A DNA stretch of 64,000 nt from DASVFB01 sp963815965 (GTDB taxonomy: Bacteria; Actinomycetota; Thermoleophilia; Gaiellales; Gaiellaceae). Position 1 is the stretch's first letter. Every line of letters begins with the position of its first letter. The stretch spans positions 1 through 64,000 of the forward strand of contig CAWFIT010000008.1 of the NCBI GenBank assembly GCA_963815965.1. Reading direction: 5' to 3'. Below, one piece after another: positions 41,889-51,539 of this stretch. The translations under genes and the position numbers were made by a program. Below the pieces are notes generated by a model that saw only the letters and a program-made list of their open reading frames with translations, had not been told where the DNA came from and searched no databases.

Positions 41889-42854
41889 CTACGAGAGTCG
41901 GATTCTCGGGTCGATGACCGCGTAGAGCAGATCGACGATCAAATTGAACACGATGATCGCGAGCGTCGCAAAGACGATGATTCCCTGCACGGTCGGCAGG
42001 TCGAAGTTCGAGATCGCCTGTAACGCCGTCTGCCCCAACCCCGGCAACGAGAACACCGTCTCCGTGAAGATCGCGCCGCCCAATGCGACCCCGATGTCCA
42101 TCCCGAGCATCGTCACCACCGGAAGCAGCGCGTTGCGCAAAATGTGGGTGCGGATCACGACATGCTCGGGCGCGCCTTTCGCGCGCGCCGTGCGCACGTA
42201 GTCCTCGTTCGACGTCTCCATCACGTTCGCGCGGATCATTCGCACGTACAACGCCGCGAACAGGATCGCGAACGTGATCCAGGGCAGGACCATGTGCCAC
42301 GCCCACTGCACGGGCCCACCGCAGTCCGTCGTCGGGTTGAAGAAGTCGCAGTAGCCGGTGATCGGGGTCCACCCCAGCTTGAACCCGACGACGTAGCTGA
42401 GGATCAGTCCGATCCAGACCGGGTGCGCAGAGATCCCGACCAGCACGAAGACCATCGCGGTTCGGTCGAGTAACGACCTGGGCCGTAGCGCCGAGAGGAT
42501 CCCGATCGGCAACGCGATCAGCATCCACAGGATCGCCCCACCGATCACGAGCGACGCGGTCACCGGCGCAGCGTTCATCACCGTCTCGTTGACGCTCTGG
42601 CGGTTGAAGTACGACTTGCCGAGGTTCTGGTGGCCGACGAGCTGCCAGAGGAAGTTGCCGTACTGCTCGTAGATCGGCGCGTCAAGCTTGAGGTTCTTCT
42701 TCGCGTTCTCGATGCAGTCCGCCGTGGCGCGTTGCCCGCAGGCGAGCGCCGCGGGGTTAACCGGGATGATGAAGAAGATCACGTACGAGACCATCGTGAT
42801 CACGATGAAGAGCACGCAGGCCCAGAGAATTCGGCGGATCAGATACTGGAGCAT
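41889..42854 (-). CDS. dppB: Peptide ABC transporter permease, DppB type (copy 1)
   Basis: 321 residues, six membrane helices, an EAA-type loop (EDYVRTARAKGAPEHVVIRTHILRNALLP), and the C-terminal VIDPRIRL tail. It differs from copy 2 (46881-47846) at about 24 positions by my count, most in the first 80 residues. An added Cys-containing loop (CDFFNPTTDCGG) is shared by both. Copy 1 follows dppA, with a strong terminator between. Copy 1 precedes dppD by 11 bases. Confidence 0.93.
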   Translation of the reverse strand: MLQYLIRRILWACVLFIVITMVSYVIFFIIPVNPAALACGQRATADCIENAKKNLKLDAPIYEQYGNFLWQLVGHQNLGKSYFNRQSVNETVMNAAPVTASLVIGGAILWMLIALPIGILSALRPRSLLDRTAMVFVLVGISAHPVWIGLILSYVVGFKLGWTPITGYCDFFNPTTDCGGPVQWAWHMVLPWITFAILFAALYVRMIRANVMETSNEDYVRTARAKGAPEHVVIRTHILRNALLPVVTMLGMDIGVALGGAIFTETVFSLPGLGQTALQAISNFDLPTVQGIIVFATLAIIVFNLIVDLLYAVIDPRIRLS

Positions 42855-42923
42855 CTCTGGTTAGTGGTCGCTTCTCCTGAAGATCGGGGCGGGAAACCTT
42901 ACCGCTGATCGAGCCAAATTGCG

Positions 42924-42953
42924 AGACGGGGCGCCCAGTTGGGCGCCCCGTCT
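42924..42953 (-). terminator. Strong hairpin between dppA and dppB (copy 1)
   Basis: A perfect 14-base stem (AGACGGGGCGCCCA arm) with a 2-base loop, 23 bases after the dppA stop. It could partly stop transcription, giving more binding protein than permease, as is usual for ABC transporters. Confidence 0.8.
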
Positions 42954-42975
42954 GTGTTTCGCTCCTCGCCGTCCG

Positions 42976-44664
42976 CTAGGAAACGCAGGCGGCGTTGAGG
43001 ATCGAGCCGTACGTCTGCGAGTAGACGTAGCAACCCACATGCTTCGACACGAAGATGCGGGCATTGGTGTTGATGTAAGGCGCGAGCGGCGCCGGGCCGG
43101 CCATGAGGTCATGGTCGAGCTTGGCGTACGCCGAGTAACGTGCCGCGCCGGCTTTCCTCGATGCCGACTCCATCAGCTTGTTGAACTTGGGGCTGTTGAA
43201 GTACGACAGGTTGACGTTGTTCTCCGGCTTGATGCCAGAGCCGTCGAGGAGGATGTTGATGAAGTCGTACGGGTCGGGGTAGTCCTGACCCCAGCCGTTC
43301 AGCAGCAGGTCGAACTGTGCACCCTTCGTGCCGCCCTTCGTCGTCTCGACGACGCGGTCGAGGGGCGTGATCTCACAGTTCAGCCCGATCTGCTTCAGGT
43401 CGTACTGGACGACCTGAGCCACTGCGGGACCGAAGGACGTGTTGAACGTCCAGAACTGACACTTCCCACCGCGGAGGTTGGAACCTGCAAGCGCCTTGCC
43501 CTTCGTGAAGTTCGGGCTCTTGCTCGCGACCACCGGGTACACGGCCTTCGGGTTGTGGCCCGGGAAGCCGTACGGAAGGATCTGGGACGTCACGACACCG
43601 GCCACCTTGCCGTGCTGGCGGACCATCTGCGGGCGGTCGATTGACCAGTTGACGGCCTGGCGCAGCTTGTCGTTGTTGTGGAACAGCGGCTGATCCTGGT
43701 TCATGTTCAGGTACCAGAACGTCGCCTGGTGGCGGAGGACGAAGCTGGGCTTGCTGCCCGTGTTCATCTTCCCGCCGAGCTTGACGTAGTACTGGTTGTA
43801 GAGGTTCGCCGCATCTGCAGTCGGGAAGCCTCCGATGTCGGTCTCCCCGTTGATGACGCGGAGCTCCTCAGCCGGAAGTGGAATGCCGATGCTGTAGGTG
43901 ATCTGGTCCGGGTTCGCCGGGCGGCCACCCTTGTAGAAGGTGTTCCGCGACAGCGTCGCCGTCCGCTTGGTGACCCACTCGGACACGTAGTACGGACCGC
44001 ACGCGGTGCCCTTCGAGGGCGCCGAGACGCCGTCCGGGTTGATGGGCGTGCCCACCTTCACGGCCGAGAAGAACGGCATCGTGATCCGGGCCAGGAAGTC
44101 CGGAGCGACCTTCGTGGTGCTGATCACGAGCTTCGTGTTGCTCGGCGCCTTGATCCCGCTCGCCGTCGTGGCCTTGCCGTCCATGACGGCCTGGGCACCC
44201 TTGATGTCTGCCATGAAGTCGATGGCAGGGGAGCTCATCTTCGGCGCTAGGTCGCGGTTCATCGCGTAGGCGAAGCTCTTCGCGGTGACCGGCGTGCCGT
44301 CGGCGAACTTGTACGTCTTCTTGAGCGTGAACGTGTAGGTCTTGCCGTCCTTCGAAATCGCCGGCAGCGCCGTGGCAACCTCAGGGACGATCTTCGTGCC
44401 GCCCGCACTCGCTTCCTTGTCCGGGAAGCTCAGCAGCTTGCACGACGTTGCGTACTGCATCTGCCAACCGTGCGAGAAGTAATCAAGAGCCGGATCGATG
44501 AAGTCAAAGTCCGACGTCAAGTCCACCCGCAACGTGCCGCCCTTGGCGCCGTGCTTGCCGCCGCTGGACGACTTGCTCGACGCCGGGGACGCAAACCCCG
44601 CGCTGACGAGCAGGCCAGCACCGATCGCCAACGCGACGACCGAGAGCCAAACCCTCTTATTCAT
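42976..44664 (-). CDS. dppA: Peptide/solute-binding lipoprotein-like protein (DppA, SBP family 5)
   Basis: 562 residues from ATG 44664 with AAAGGAG upstream. The signal region is MNKRVWLSVVALAIGAGLLV with no lipobox Cys, so the form of anchoring is uncertain. A Ser/Lys/Gly linker follows, then the SBP_bac_5 fold with TLRVDLTSDFDFIDPALDY, NEDIGGFPT-like and ATFWYLNMNQDQPLFHNNDKLRQAVNWSIDRP blocks. It captures peptides or other solutes for the transporter. It lies between dppC (copy 1) and dppB (copy 1). Confidence 0.9.
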   Translation of the reverse strand: MNKRVWLSVVALAIGAGLLVSAGFASPASSKSSSGGKHGAKGGTLRVDLTSDFDFIDPALDYFSHGWQMQYATSCKLLSFPDKEASAGGTKIVPEVATALPAISKDGKTYTFTLKKTYKFADGTPVTAKSFAYAMNRDLAPKMSSPAIDFMADIKGAQAVMDGKATTASGIKAPSNTKLVISTTKVAPDFLARITMPFFSAVKVGTPINPDGVSAPSKGTACGPYYVSEWVTKRTATLSRNTFYKGGRPANPDQITYSIGIPLPAEELRVINGETDIGGFPTADAANLYNQYYVKLGGKMNTGSKPSFVLRHQATFWYLNMNQDQPLFHNNDKLRQAVNWSIDRPQMVRQHGKVAGVVTSQILPYGFPGHNPKAVYPVVASKSPNFTKGKALAGSNLRGGKCQFWTFNTSFGPAVAQVVQYDLKQIGLNCEITPLDRVVETTKGGTKGAQFDLLLNGWGQDYPDPYDFINILLDGSGIKPENNVNLSYFNSPKFNKLMESASRKAGAARYSAYAKLDHDLMAGPAPLAPYINTNARIFVSKHVGCYVYSQTYGSILNAACVS

Positions 44665-44760
44665 TGGACTCCTTTCGATGAACAGGGAGAACCGGTCTTT
44701 TACCGGCCCCACAGAGAGAGCACATCCTCGCCACCGTTAGACGACTGCGACCCCGGGTTG

Positions 44761-45801
44761 TTAGTGCTGCGCGCGGGGGTCGAAGCTGTCCCTGAGCCCG
44801 TCGCCGAGGAGGTTGAAGGCGAGGGTCGTAAAGAGGACGGCGAGACCCGGCCAGAGCATCAGCCAGGGCACGGACGTGTAGAACTCGGGCGCCGCAGCAA
44901 GCAGCACCCCCCAACTAGAAGTTGGCAGCTTCACACCCAGGCCGAGGAACGATAAGCCCGCCTCGGCCAGGATGTACTGCGCGACGATCAGCGTGGAGAC
45001 GACGACGATCGGCGCGACGAGATGCGGCAAAACATGCGAGCGCATGATCCGCATGTCGCTCGCCCCGACCATCCGGGCGGCCTCCACGAACTCCTTCTCC
45101 CGGAGCGAGAGCACCGAGGAGCGAACGATCCTGGCGGGATAGAACCAGCCGAAGACCGTGAACACCAGGATCAGGGTGACCACACCCTTGCCGAAGACCC
45201 CGAACGTGATGTTGTTGAGCCGCTGCCCGACGGTCGCCGCCAGCGCGATGATGAAGAGCAGCGCCGGGAATGCCATCGTGACCTCGATGACCCGCGAGAT
45301 TACGGCGTCGATCCAGCCGCGGAAGTAGCCGGCCACGACGCCCATCGTGATCCCGATGATCATCACGCCCATCGTCGAGAGCACCGCCACCTCGAGAGAG
45401 ACCCTGGCGCCGTAGAGCAAGCGCAGGAACTCGTCGCGGCCGAGCGTGCCGTCCGCCCCGAGGATGAACAGGGTCGTGCCGCCATCGGGTGTCTGCACGT
45501 GCGTCCAGGGTCCGACCGGCAGCAGGTCGTTGTTCACACCCGAGAAGAAGATGTCGTTCGGGCCGTGGCCCAGCAGATGCGCCGCCAGCGGTCCCCCGAA
45601 GATCGCGGTGAGGACCAGGAAGATGATGAAGAAGCCGCTCGCCATCGCGACCTTGTCGCGGCGGAAGCGGATCCACACTTGCTCCCAGTAGCTCCGTGCG
45701 CGAACCGGCTCCGTGCCCTCGCCGAGGGAAGGCCCCGATTCGACTGCGACAGCAGCTGCGAGACCGGCCTGGGAGGAGACGAGATCCTTGTCGCGTGCCA
45801 C
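44761..45801 (-). CDS. dppC: Peptide ABC transporter permease, DppC type (copy 1)
   Basis: 346 residues, six membrane helices, EAA loop (REKEFVEAARMVGASDMRIMRSHVLPHLVAP), C-terminal LLGDGLRDSFDPRAQH. A periplasmic loop (FFSGVNNDLLPVGPWTHVQTPDGGTTLF) is longer than in E. coli DppC. It is a close relative of copy 2 (45856-46869), matching over nearly the whole length except the first 30 residues. It lies 54 bases downstream of copy 2, so the pair is a tandem. Confidence 0.92.
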   Translation of the reverse strand: MARDKDLVSSQAGLAAAVAVESGPSLGEGTEPVRARSYWEQVWIRFRRDKVAMASGFFIIFLVLTAIFGGPLAAHLLGHGPNDIFFSGVNNDLLPVGPWTHVQTPDGGTTLFILGADGTLGRDEFLRLLYGARVSLEVAVLSTMGVMIIGITMGVVAGYFRGWIDAVISRVIEVTMAFPALLFIIALAATVGQRLNNITFGVFGKGVVTLILVFTVFGWFYPARIVRSSVLSLREKEFVEAARMVGASDMRIMRSHVLPHLVAPIVVVSTLIVAQYILAEAGLSFLGLGVKLPTSSWGVLLAAAPEFYTSVPWLMLWPGLAVLFTTLAFNLLGDGLRDSFDPRAQH

Positions 45802-45855
45802 GGGCTTGGGGAGTTTAGACGGTTACCACTGGAAAATGTTGGATTGTTTGCCGCA

Positions 45856-46869
45856 TCAGTGCTGGACCGAGCGCGGATCGAAGGCGTCGCGGAGCCCGTC
45901 GCCGAGCAGGTTGAACGCGAGCGTCGTAAGCAGCACGGCGAGGCCGGGCCAGAGCATCAGCCACGGCACCGAGGTGTAGAACTCGGGCGCAGCGGAAAGC
46001 AGCACGCCCCAGCTCGCCGTCGGCAGCTTCACGCCCAGGCCGAGGAACGAAAGACCGGCTTCCGCGAGGATGAACTGCGCGACGACAAGCGTCGAGAGGA
46101 CGACGATCGGCGCGACGAGGTGCGGCAGGACGTGCGAGCGCATGATCCGAAAGTCACTTGCGCCAACCATCCGCGCGGCCTCGACGAACTCCTTCTCCCG
46201 CAGCGAGATGACCGATGCACGAACCACCCGTGCGGTGAAGAACCAGCCGAAGACCGTGAAGACCAGGATCAGCGTGACCACGCCCTTGCCGAAGATCCCG
46301 AACGTGATGTTGTTGAGGCGCTCGCCGATCGTCGCCGCGAGGGCGATGATGAAGAGCAGCGCCGGGAAGGCCATCGTCACCTCGATGATCCGCGAGATGA
46401 CCGCATCGATCCAGCCGCGGAAGTAGCCGGCCACGATTCCCATCGTCACGCCAAAGGTCATGACGCCCAGGGTTGAGAGCACCGCGACTTCGAGCGAGAC
46501 ACGGGCGCCGTAGAGCAGCCGGAGGAACTCGTCGCGGCCAAGGGTGCCGTCCGCACCGAGGATGAACAGCGTCGAGCCGCCGTCCGGCGTCTGAACGTGC
46601 GTCCACGGGCCGACCGGCAGAAGGTTGTCGTTCACGCCCGAGAAGAAGATGTCGTTCGGGCCGTGGCCCAGGAGCGCGGCGGCGATCGGGCCGCCGAAGA
46701 TCGCGACCAGGACGAGGAACACGATGAAGACCCCGCTCGCCAACGCGACGCGGTCGTACCTGAAGCGCATCCAGACCTGTTCCCAGTAGCCGCGGGCGCG
46801 CACGGGCTCGATGCCCGCGCCCAGCTCGACGGTGTTGCGCTCTTGCGAGATCACCATCTCGGGGTTCAC
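45856..46869 (-). CDS. dppC: Peptide ABC transporter permease, DppC type (copy 2)
   Basis: 337 residues with the same layout as copy 1. Its unique N-terminus is MNPEMVISQERNTVELGAG. EAA loop and C-terminal LLGDGLRDAFDPRSVQH are conserved. It is followed by copy 1 and preceded by dppB copy 2 (11-base gap). The B2-C2 pair could form a second transmembrane pore using the same ATPases and binding protein, or it may be redundant. Confidence 0.92.
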   Translation of the reverse strand: MNPEMVISQERNTVELGAGIEPVRARGYWEQVWMRFRYDRVALASGVFIVFLVLVAIFGGPIAAALLGHGPNDIFFSGVNDNLLPVGPWTHVQTPDGGSTLFILGADGTLGRDEFLRLLYGARVSLEVAVLSTLGVMTFGVTMGIVAGYFRGWIDAVISRIIEVTMAFPALLFIIALAATIGERLNNITFGIFGKGVVTLILVFTVFGWFFTARVVRASVISLREKEFVEAARMVGASDFRIMRSHVLPHLVAPIVVLSTLVVAQFILAEAGLSFLGLGVKLPTASWGVLLSAAPEFYTSVPWLMLWPGLAVLLTTLAFNLLGDGLRDAFDPRSVQH

Positions 46870-46880
46870 TCACGCCACCG

Positions 46881-47846
46881 CTAGGTCAGTCGGATTCTCG
46901 GGTCGATGACCGCGTAGAGCAGGTCGACAATGAGATTGAAGACGATGATCGAGAGGGTCGCGAAGACGACGATCCCCTGCACAGTCGGCAGGTCGAAGTT
47001 CGAGATCGCCTGTAACGCCGTCTGCCCCAGCCCCGGCAACGAGAACACCGTCTCCGTGAAGATCGCGCCGCCGAGCGCGACCCCGATGTCCATTCCAAGC
47101 ATCGTCACGATCGGCAGCAGCGCGTTCCGGAGGATGTGAGTGCGAATCACGACATGCTCGGGCGCGCCTTTCGCCCGCGCCGTGCGCACGTAGTCCTCGT
47201 TCGACGTCTCCATCACGTTCGCGCGGATCATTCGCACGTACAACGCGGCGAACAGGATCGCGAACGTGATCCAGGGCAGGATCATGTGCCACGCCCACTG
47301 CATCGGTCCGCCACAGTCCGTCGTCGGGTTGAAGAAGTCGCAGTAGCCGGTGATCGGCGTCCAGCCCAGCTTGAAGCCAACGACGTAGCTGAGGATCAGG
47401 CCGATCCAGACCGGGTGCGCCGAGATCCCGATCAGCACGAACACCATCGATGTTCGGTCGAGTAACGATCGTGGGCGGAGTGCCGACAGGATCCCGATCG
47501 GCAACGCGATCAGCATCCAGAGAATCGCGCCGCCGAGGACGAGCGACGCGGTCACCGGCGCGGCGTTCATCACCGTCTCGTTCACGCTCTGCCGGTTGAA
47601 GTACGACTTACCCAGGTCCTGGTGGCCGACGAGCCTCCAGAGGAAGCGCCCGTACTGCACGTACACGGGACTGTCGAGGCCCAGGTTCTGCTTCGCGTTC
47701 GCGATGCACTCCGAGGTCGCACGCTGGCCACACGCGAGCGCTGCCGGGTTCACCGGGATGATGAAGAAGATCACGTACGCGACGACCGTGATCACGAAAA
47801 AGAGCACGCAGGCCCAGAGAACCCGCCGGATCAGGTACTGAAGCAC
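46881..47846 (-). CDS. dppB: Peptide ABC transporter permease, DppB type (copy 2)
   Basis: 321 residues, the same family and loop structure as copy 1. The final third is almost identical at DNA level too, which suggests a recent duplication or gene conversion. It starts the transport block and follows the LuxR-type regulator by 48 bases. Confidence 0.92.
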   Translation of the reverse strand: MLQYLIRRVLWACVLFFVITVVAYVIFFIIPVNPAALACGQRATSECIANAKQNLGLDSPVYVQYGRFLWRLVGHQDLGKSYFNRQSVNETVMNAAPVTASLVLGGAILWMLIALPIGILSALRPRSLLDRTSMVFVLIGISAHPVWIGLILSYVVGFKLGWTPITGYCDFFNPTTDCGGPMQWAWHMILPWITFAILFAALYVRMIRANVMETSNEDYVRTARAKGAPEHVVIRTHILRNALLPIVTMLGMDIGVALGGAIFTETVFSLPGLGQTALQAISNFDLPTVQGIVVFATLSIIVFNLIVDLLYAVIDPRIRLT

Positions 47847-47894
47847 TGCATTCGACCATAGGCCGCACGCGGCGCGAAGGAATCGGGTGTTTCC

Positions 47895-50606
47895 CTACGT
47901 TTGTGCCGCGTCTTGCGTGTCGGCTAGCCGCGCGCCGAGCTCGGCGCGCGAGCGAATCCCGAGCTTGCGATACGCGCGAGCGACGTTCGCCTCGACCGTT
48001 TTCGGGCTCATGAACAGGCGTGCCGCGACCTCGCGGTTCGTGAGACCGGCCGCGGCGAGCTCGGCCACACTCCGCTCGCTCGCCGTCAATTCGCCCGGTG
48101 CGGCGCGGCGGAGGCCGATGCGGCCGAGCTCTTCGCGCGCACGTTGTGCCCACAGCGGAGCGGGCAGTTCCTCGAAGATCTCCAGCGCACGCTCGAGCGA
48201 TTCCTTTGCGGCCGCCTTCCGCCTCGCACGTCGCTGCACCCGTCCGAGCACGAGCAGCGTGCGGCCGCGCTCGAACGGCCAACGTTCGTCCGCGTCGTAG
48301 GCGAGTGCGGACTCGAGAACCTCCTCGTTCGCCGAGAGGAGGCCGCGGCAGCGCGTTGCGATCGCCAGCGCCCAAGGGCTCTGGATGGTGCGCGCCTCGA
48401 GCTCGAGCTGGTCGACGAGACGCGACGCTTCCTCGACGCGTCCGGTGGCTGCGAGCGCGTCGAGCGCGTAGGGCGCGGCCGGATGCGTGGCGAGTGCCAG
48501 CCCCTTCTCGGCTACCCAGTCGAGCAGCGGCTGCAAAGCCGGCAGCGCAGCGGAATCGTTGCCGAGCGACAGCTCGAGCAACCCGACGACACCCTGGTTC
48601 ATCACACGTGTGTTCTCCTGGTTCGCTTCGGCGGCTAGGCGCGCGCCCAGCTCCGCGAACGATCGCGCCTCGTCGACGCGTCCCAGCTGTGTCGCGACGA
48701 GCGCCTTCCAGAAGACCGTGAGGCCACCGTCGTGTTCGAGCCCGATCTGCTCGGCGAGCTCGTACGCGGCGTCGACATGAGCCTCTGCCTGCTTCCACTC
48801 TCCCGCGCGCAGCGCGACGTCGACCAGGCGGCCGCGAACTGCGAGCACAGCGATCTCGTCCCCGAGCGCGACCGCCTCGGCAAGCAGCGCCTCGAAGATC
48901 GTGCGCGCCTCGCCCAGCCGGCCCTGGTACATGCGCTGCAGGGCGAGCGGCATGCGCGGGCTCTGGTAGCCGCGTAGATCGTCGTCGGCCTGCTCGAGCG
49001 CCACCGCGCGCGCGAGCAACTCGGTCGGGTCGCGCCCCGCCCAGAGCTCCCAGAGCGAGAGCCGCGCAGCGACGTCGAGGATCAAGCGGCGCTCGCCCGA
49101 GCGCTCCGCGTGGTCGAGCGCGAGGCGGCCGTCCTCGAGCGCGGAGACCATCCCGCGGAGCGGCCAGGTCGACCCGAGCAGCAGGTGGACGCGGCTGAGA
49201 AGCGCGTCGTCGTCGTCGACGGCTTCACGACGCGCGCGCTCGGCTAGGTCGAGCGTTGCCTCGAGATCGTGCGTGCCGCGCGCGAGTCGCACGAGCACGT
49301 CGGCGCGCTCCTCCCCGGGCGGCAGCTCGTCGAGCAGCTCGTCGAGAATGGCCGTCGCGCGCGAGATCGCACCTGAGCTGAAGTGCGCCTCGGCCGCCGC
49401 GAGCTTGCCGCGCCGCAGGTCTTCCTCGCGGCCCGGCGGCGTCAGACCGATTGCCAGCTCCAGCAGCTCGGCGGCCGCGCTCGGCGCTCCCCGTGCAAGC
49501 GCAGCGTGAGCCGCGTCGTCGAGCGCCGCAGCGACCGCGAGGTCGGGCCCAGAGGCGGCAAGCGCGAGATGCCGGGCGCGTGCCTCTGGGTCGTCCACGA
49601 CGTCGGCGAGGCGGCGATGAAGACGGCGCTTGTGATCGTCGTCCGCCCGCGTGGACACGGTGGTCGCGAGCAATGGATGCTTGAACCGGACGACGTCGCC
49701 GGATCGCTCCAGCAGCTCGGAAGCCACGGCCACCTCGAGACTCTCGTCCACGTCGCCGACGACCGCCTGCACCGTCGACACCGTCGGATCTGCGAGCAGC
49801 GCGACAACGAGCAGGAGCTCCTGAACGTCCGCGGGCAGCGCGGCGAGCCTTGTGCGCAGCAGCTGCTGCGAGCCTTCCGGCTCGAACTCTCCGCCCGCGT
49901 CGAACGCTCGCGCAAGCTCGAGCGCATGAAAAGGATTGCCGTGACTCGCCTCGTGCACGCGAAGCAAAAGGGGCCGCGGCAACGCAATACCGAGCTGCGA
50001 CCGGACGATGCGGTGGATCGACGCAGCGTCCAGCGGACCGAGGCGCAGGCGCTCGACCGGGAGCGCTCGCCCGAGGTCGAGAACGTCCTCAGGCGCACCG
50101 GGTCTGAGCGTGGCGAGCACACCGAGAGGCTCGCTGCGCAGCCTGCGAATCGCGAACTGGAGCACCGCGGCACTCGGACCGTCCAACCACTGAACGTCGT
50201 CGACGGCGACCAGCACGGAACGTGAGGCTGCGAGGAAGCGGAAAGCGCCGAGGACGGCGAGGCCGATCGCTCGCTGATCGGGCGGCAAGCCCTGCGGATC
50301 CTCGAGCAGCAACGCAACCTCGAGCGCACGCCGCTGAGGCCGCGGCAGCTCGGTAAGTGTCTCGTCGAGAACGTCCTCGAGCAAGTCGCCGAGCGCGGCG
50401 AACGACAGCTGCACCTCGCTGCCCGCAGGCCGGCAGGTCAGCACGCGATAGCCGCGCTCGCGCGCAGCTGCAACGGCCGCTTGCCACAACGTCGTCTTCC
50501 CGATCCCCGGCTCACCCTCGACGACGAAGCCGACTGGGCCTTCGCGCACGGCGTCGGCGTACGCGGCGAACGTCTCGAGCTCGCGCTCTCTACCCAGCAG
50601 CTCCAT
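47895..50606 (-). CDS. Large LuxR-family regulator with N-terminal AAA ATPase domain
   Basis: 903 residues from ATG 50606 (MELLGRERELETFAAYAD). The STAND-type ATPase has Walker A GEPGIGKT (residues 31-38) and Walker B SVLVAVDDVQWLD. A long helical repeat region of about 500 residues (TPR-like) follows, then a C-terminal LuxR helix-turn-helix (LTASERSVAELAAAGLTNREVAARLFMSPKTVEANV). Such LAL proteins sense a ligand through the repeats and activate nearby operons. It sits 48 bases before the permease genes and 30 bases after atpG. It may regulate the transporter. Confidence 0.9.
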   Translation of the reverse strand: MELLGRERELETFAAYADAVREGPVGFVVEGEPGIGKTTLWQAAVAAARERGYRVLTCRPAGSEVQLSFAALGDLLEDVLDETLTELPRPQRRALEVALLLEDPQGLPPDQRAIGLAVLGAFRFLAASRSVLVAVDDVQWLDGPSAAVLQFAIRRLRSEPLGVLATLRPGAPEDVLDLGRALPVERLRLGPLDAASIHRIVRSQLGIALPRPLLLRVHEASHGNPFHALELARAFDAGGEFEPEGSQQLLRTRLAALPADVQELLLVVALLADPTVSTVQAVVGDVDESLEVAVASELLERSGDVVRFKHPLLATTVSTRADDDHKRRLHRRLADVVDDPEARARHLALAASGPDLAVAAALDDAAHAALARGAPSAAAELLELAIGLTPPGREEDLRRGKLAAAEAHFSSGAISRATAILDELLDELPPGEERADVLVRLARGTHDLEATLDLAERARREAVDDDDALLSRVHLLLGSTWPLRGMVSALEDGRLALDHAERSGERRLILDVAARLSLWELWAGRDPTELLARAVALEQADDDLRGYQSPRMPLALQRMYQGRLGEARTIFEALLAEAVALGDEIAVLAVRGRLVDVALRAGEWKQAEAHVDAAYELAEQIGLEHDGGLTVFWKALVATQLGRVDEARSFAELGARLAAEANQENTRVMNQGVVGLLELSLGNDSAALPALQPLLDWVAEKGLALATHPAAPYALDALAATGRVEEASRLVDQLELEARTIQSPWALAIATRCRGLLSANEEVLESALAYDADERWPFERGRTLLVLGRVQRRARRKAAAKESLERALEIFEELPAPLWAQRAREELGRIGLRRAAPGELTASERSVAELAAAGLTNREVAARLFMSPKTVEANVARAYRKLGIRSRAELGARLADTQDAAQT

Positions 50607-50648
50607 TGCGCACAGCATGGCACCGCGAGGCGCCTTCGCAGCAGTGCG

Positions 50649-51539
50649 CTATGTCGTTAGAGCGTCAGCTCCGGAGACCACTTCGAGGATCTCCTGCGTG
50701 ATCTCGGCCTGTCTTGCGCGGTTCATCGCCAACGTGAGGTCGTCGATCAGCTCGCCGGCAGCCTTCGACGCGTTGCGCATCGCCGTCATTCGAGCACCCT
50801 GTTCCGACGCCGCCGACTCGAGCAGTGCCCGGTAGATCTCGGTCTCGAGGTAGACGGGAAGCAGGCGCTCGAGAATCTCCTCCGGCTCGGGCTCGAAGAT
50901 GAAGTCGCCGACGAGCCGGTCGTGCTCGCGCTCTTCGTCGCTCGTCTCGAGCACGTGCTCGGAGATCGGCAGCACGTCCGAGACGGTGACCTGCTGGACG
51001 AGCGGCGACACGAAGTGGTTGTAGACGAGCACGACGCGGTCGAGGTCCCCGTTCGAGTACAGCTCCGTCAGCCGGTGCGCGATCGACTGCGCATCCTCGT
51101 AGTGCGGGTTGTCGCTGAACCCGCCCCACTGCCCGTCGAGCTCGTAGCGCGAGAAGCGCAGCGTCGAGATTCCCTTGCGCCCAACAGGCAACCAGCGCAC
51201 ATCGACGCCCTGGCCCTGCAGCTCGCGTTGGAGCCTCGTGGCGCGTCGGAGAATCTGCGCGTTGAAGGCGCCGGCGAGGCCGCGGTCGCCTGTGACGGGC
51301 ACGATCGCCGCCTTCGCGACGTCGCGCCGCTGCAGCAGCGGCAGGCCGCGGACGGACGCGCTCGCGCGGGCTGTGCCCGCCATCAGCTCGAGCATGCGGT
51401 CCGCGTACGGCCGCATCGCCTCGATGCGCTCCTGCGCACGTCGCAACCTTGCCGAGGCGACGAGCTCCATCGCCTTGGTCAACTTGCGCGTGTTCGTGAT
51501 TGCGCGAACGCGCTGCCTGAGTTCCTGGACGGTCGCCAT
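50649..51539 (-). CDS. atpG: ATP synthase gamma subunit
   Basis: 296 residues: N-terminal MATVQELRQRVRAITNTRKLTKAMELVASARLRRAQ coiled coil, VTGDRGLAGAFNAQ in the Rossmann-like domain, and the C-terminal ARQAEITQEILEVVSGADAL helix. Gamma is the rotating central shaft. It starts just after the atpA stop, with no gap. Usually atpD follows; here the LuxR-type regulator does. Confidence 0.96.
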   Translation of the reverse strand: MATVQELRQRVRAITNTRKLTKAMELVASARLRRAQERIEAMRPYADRMLELMAGTARASASVRGLPLLQRRDVAKAAIVPVTGDRGLAGAFNAQILRRATRLQRELQGQGVDVRWLPVGRKGISTLRFSRYELDGQWGGFSDNPHYEDAQSIAHRLTELYSNGDLDRVVLVYNHFVSPLVQQVTVSDVLPISEHVLETSDEEREHDRLVGDFIFEPEPEEILERLLPVYLETEIYRALLESAASEQGARMTAMRNASKAAGELIDDLTLAMNRARQAEITQEILEVVSGADALTT

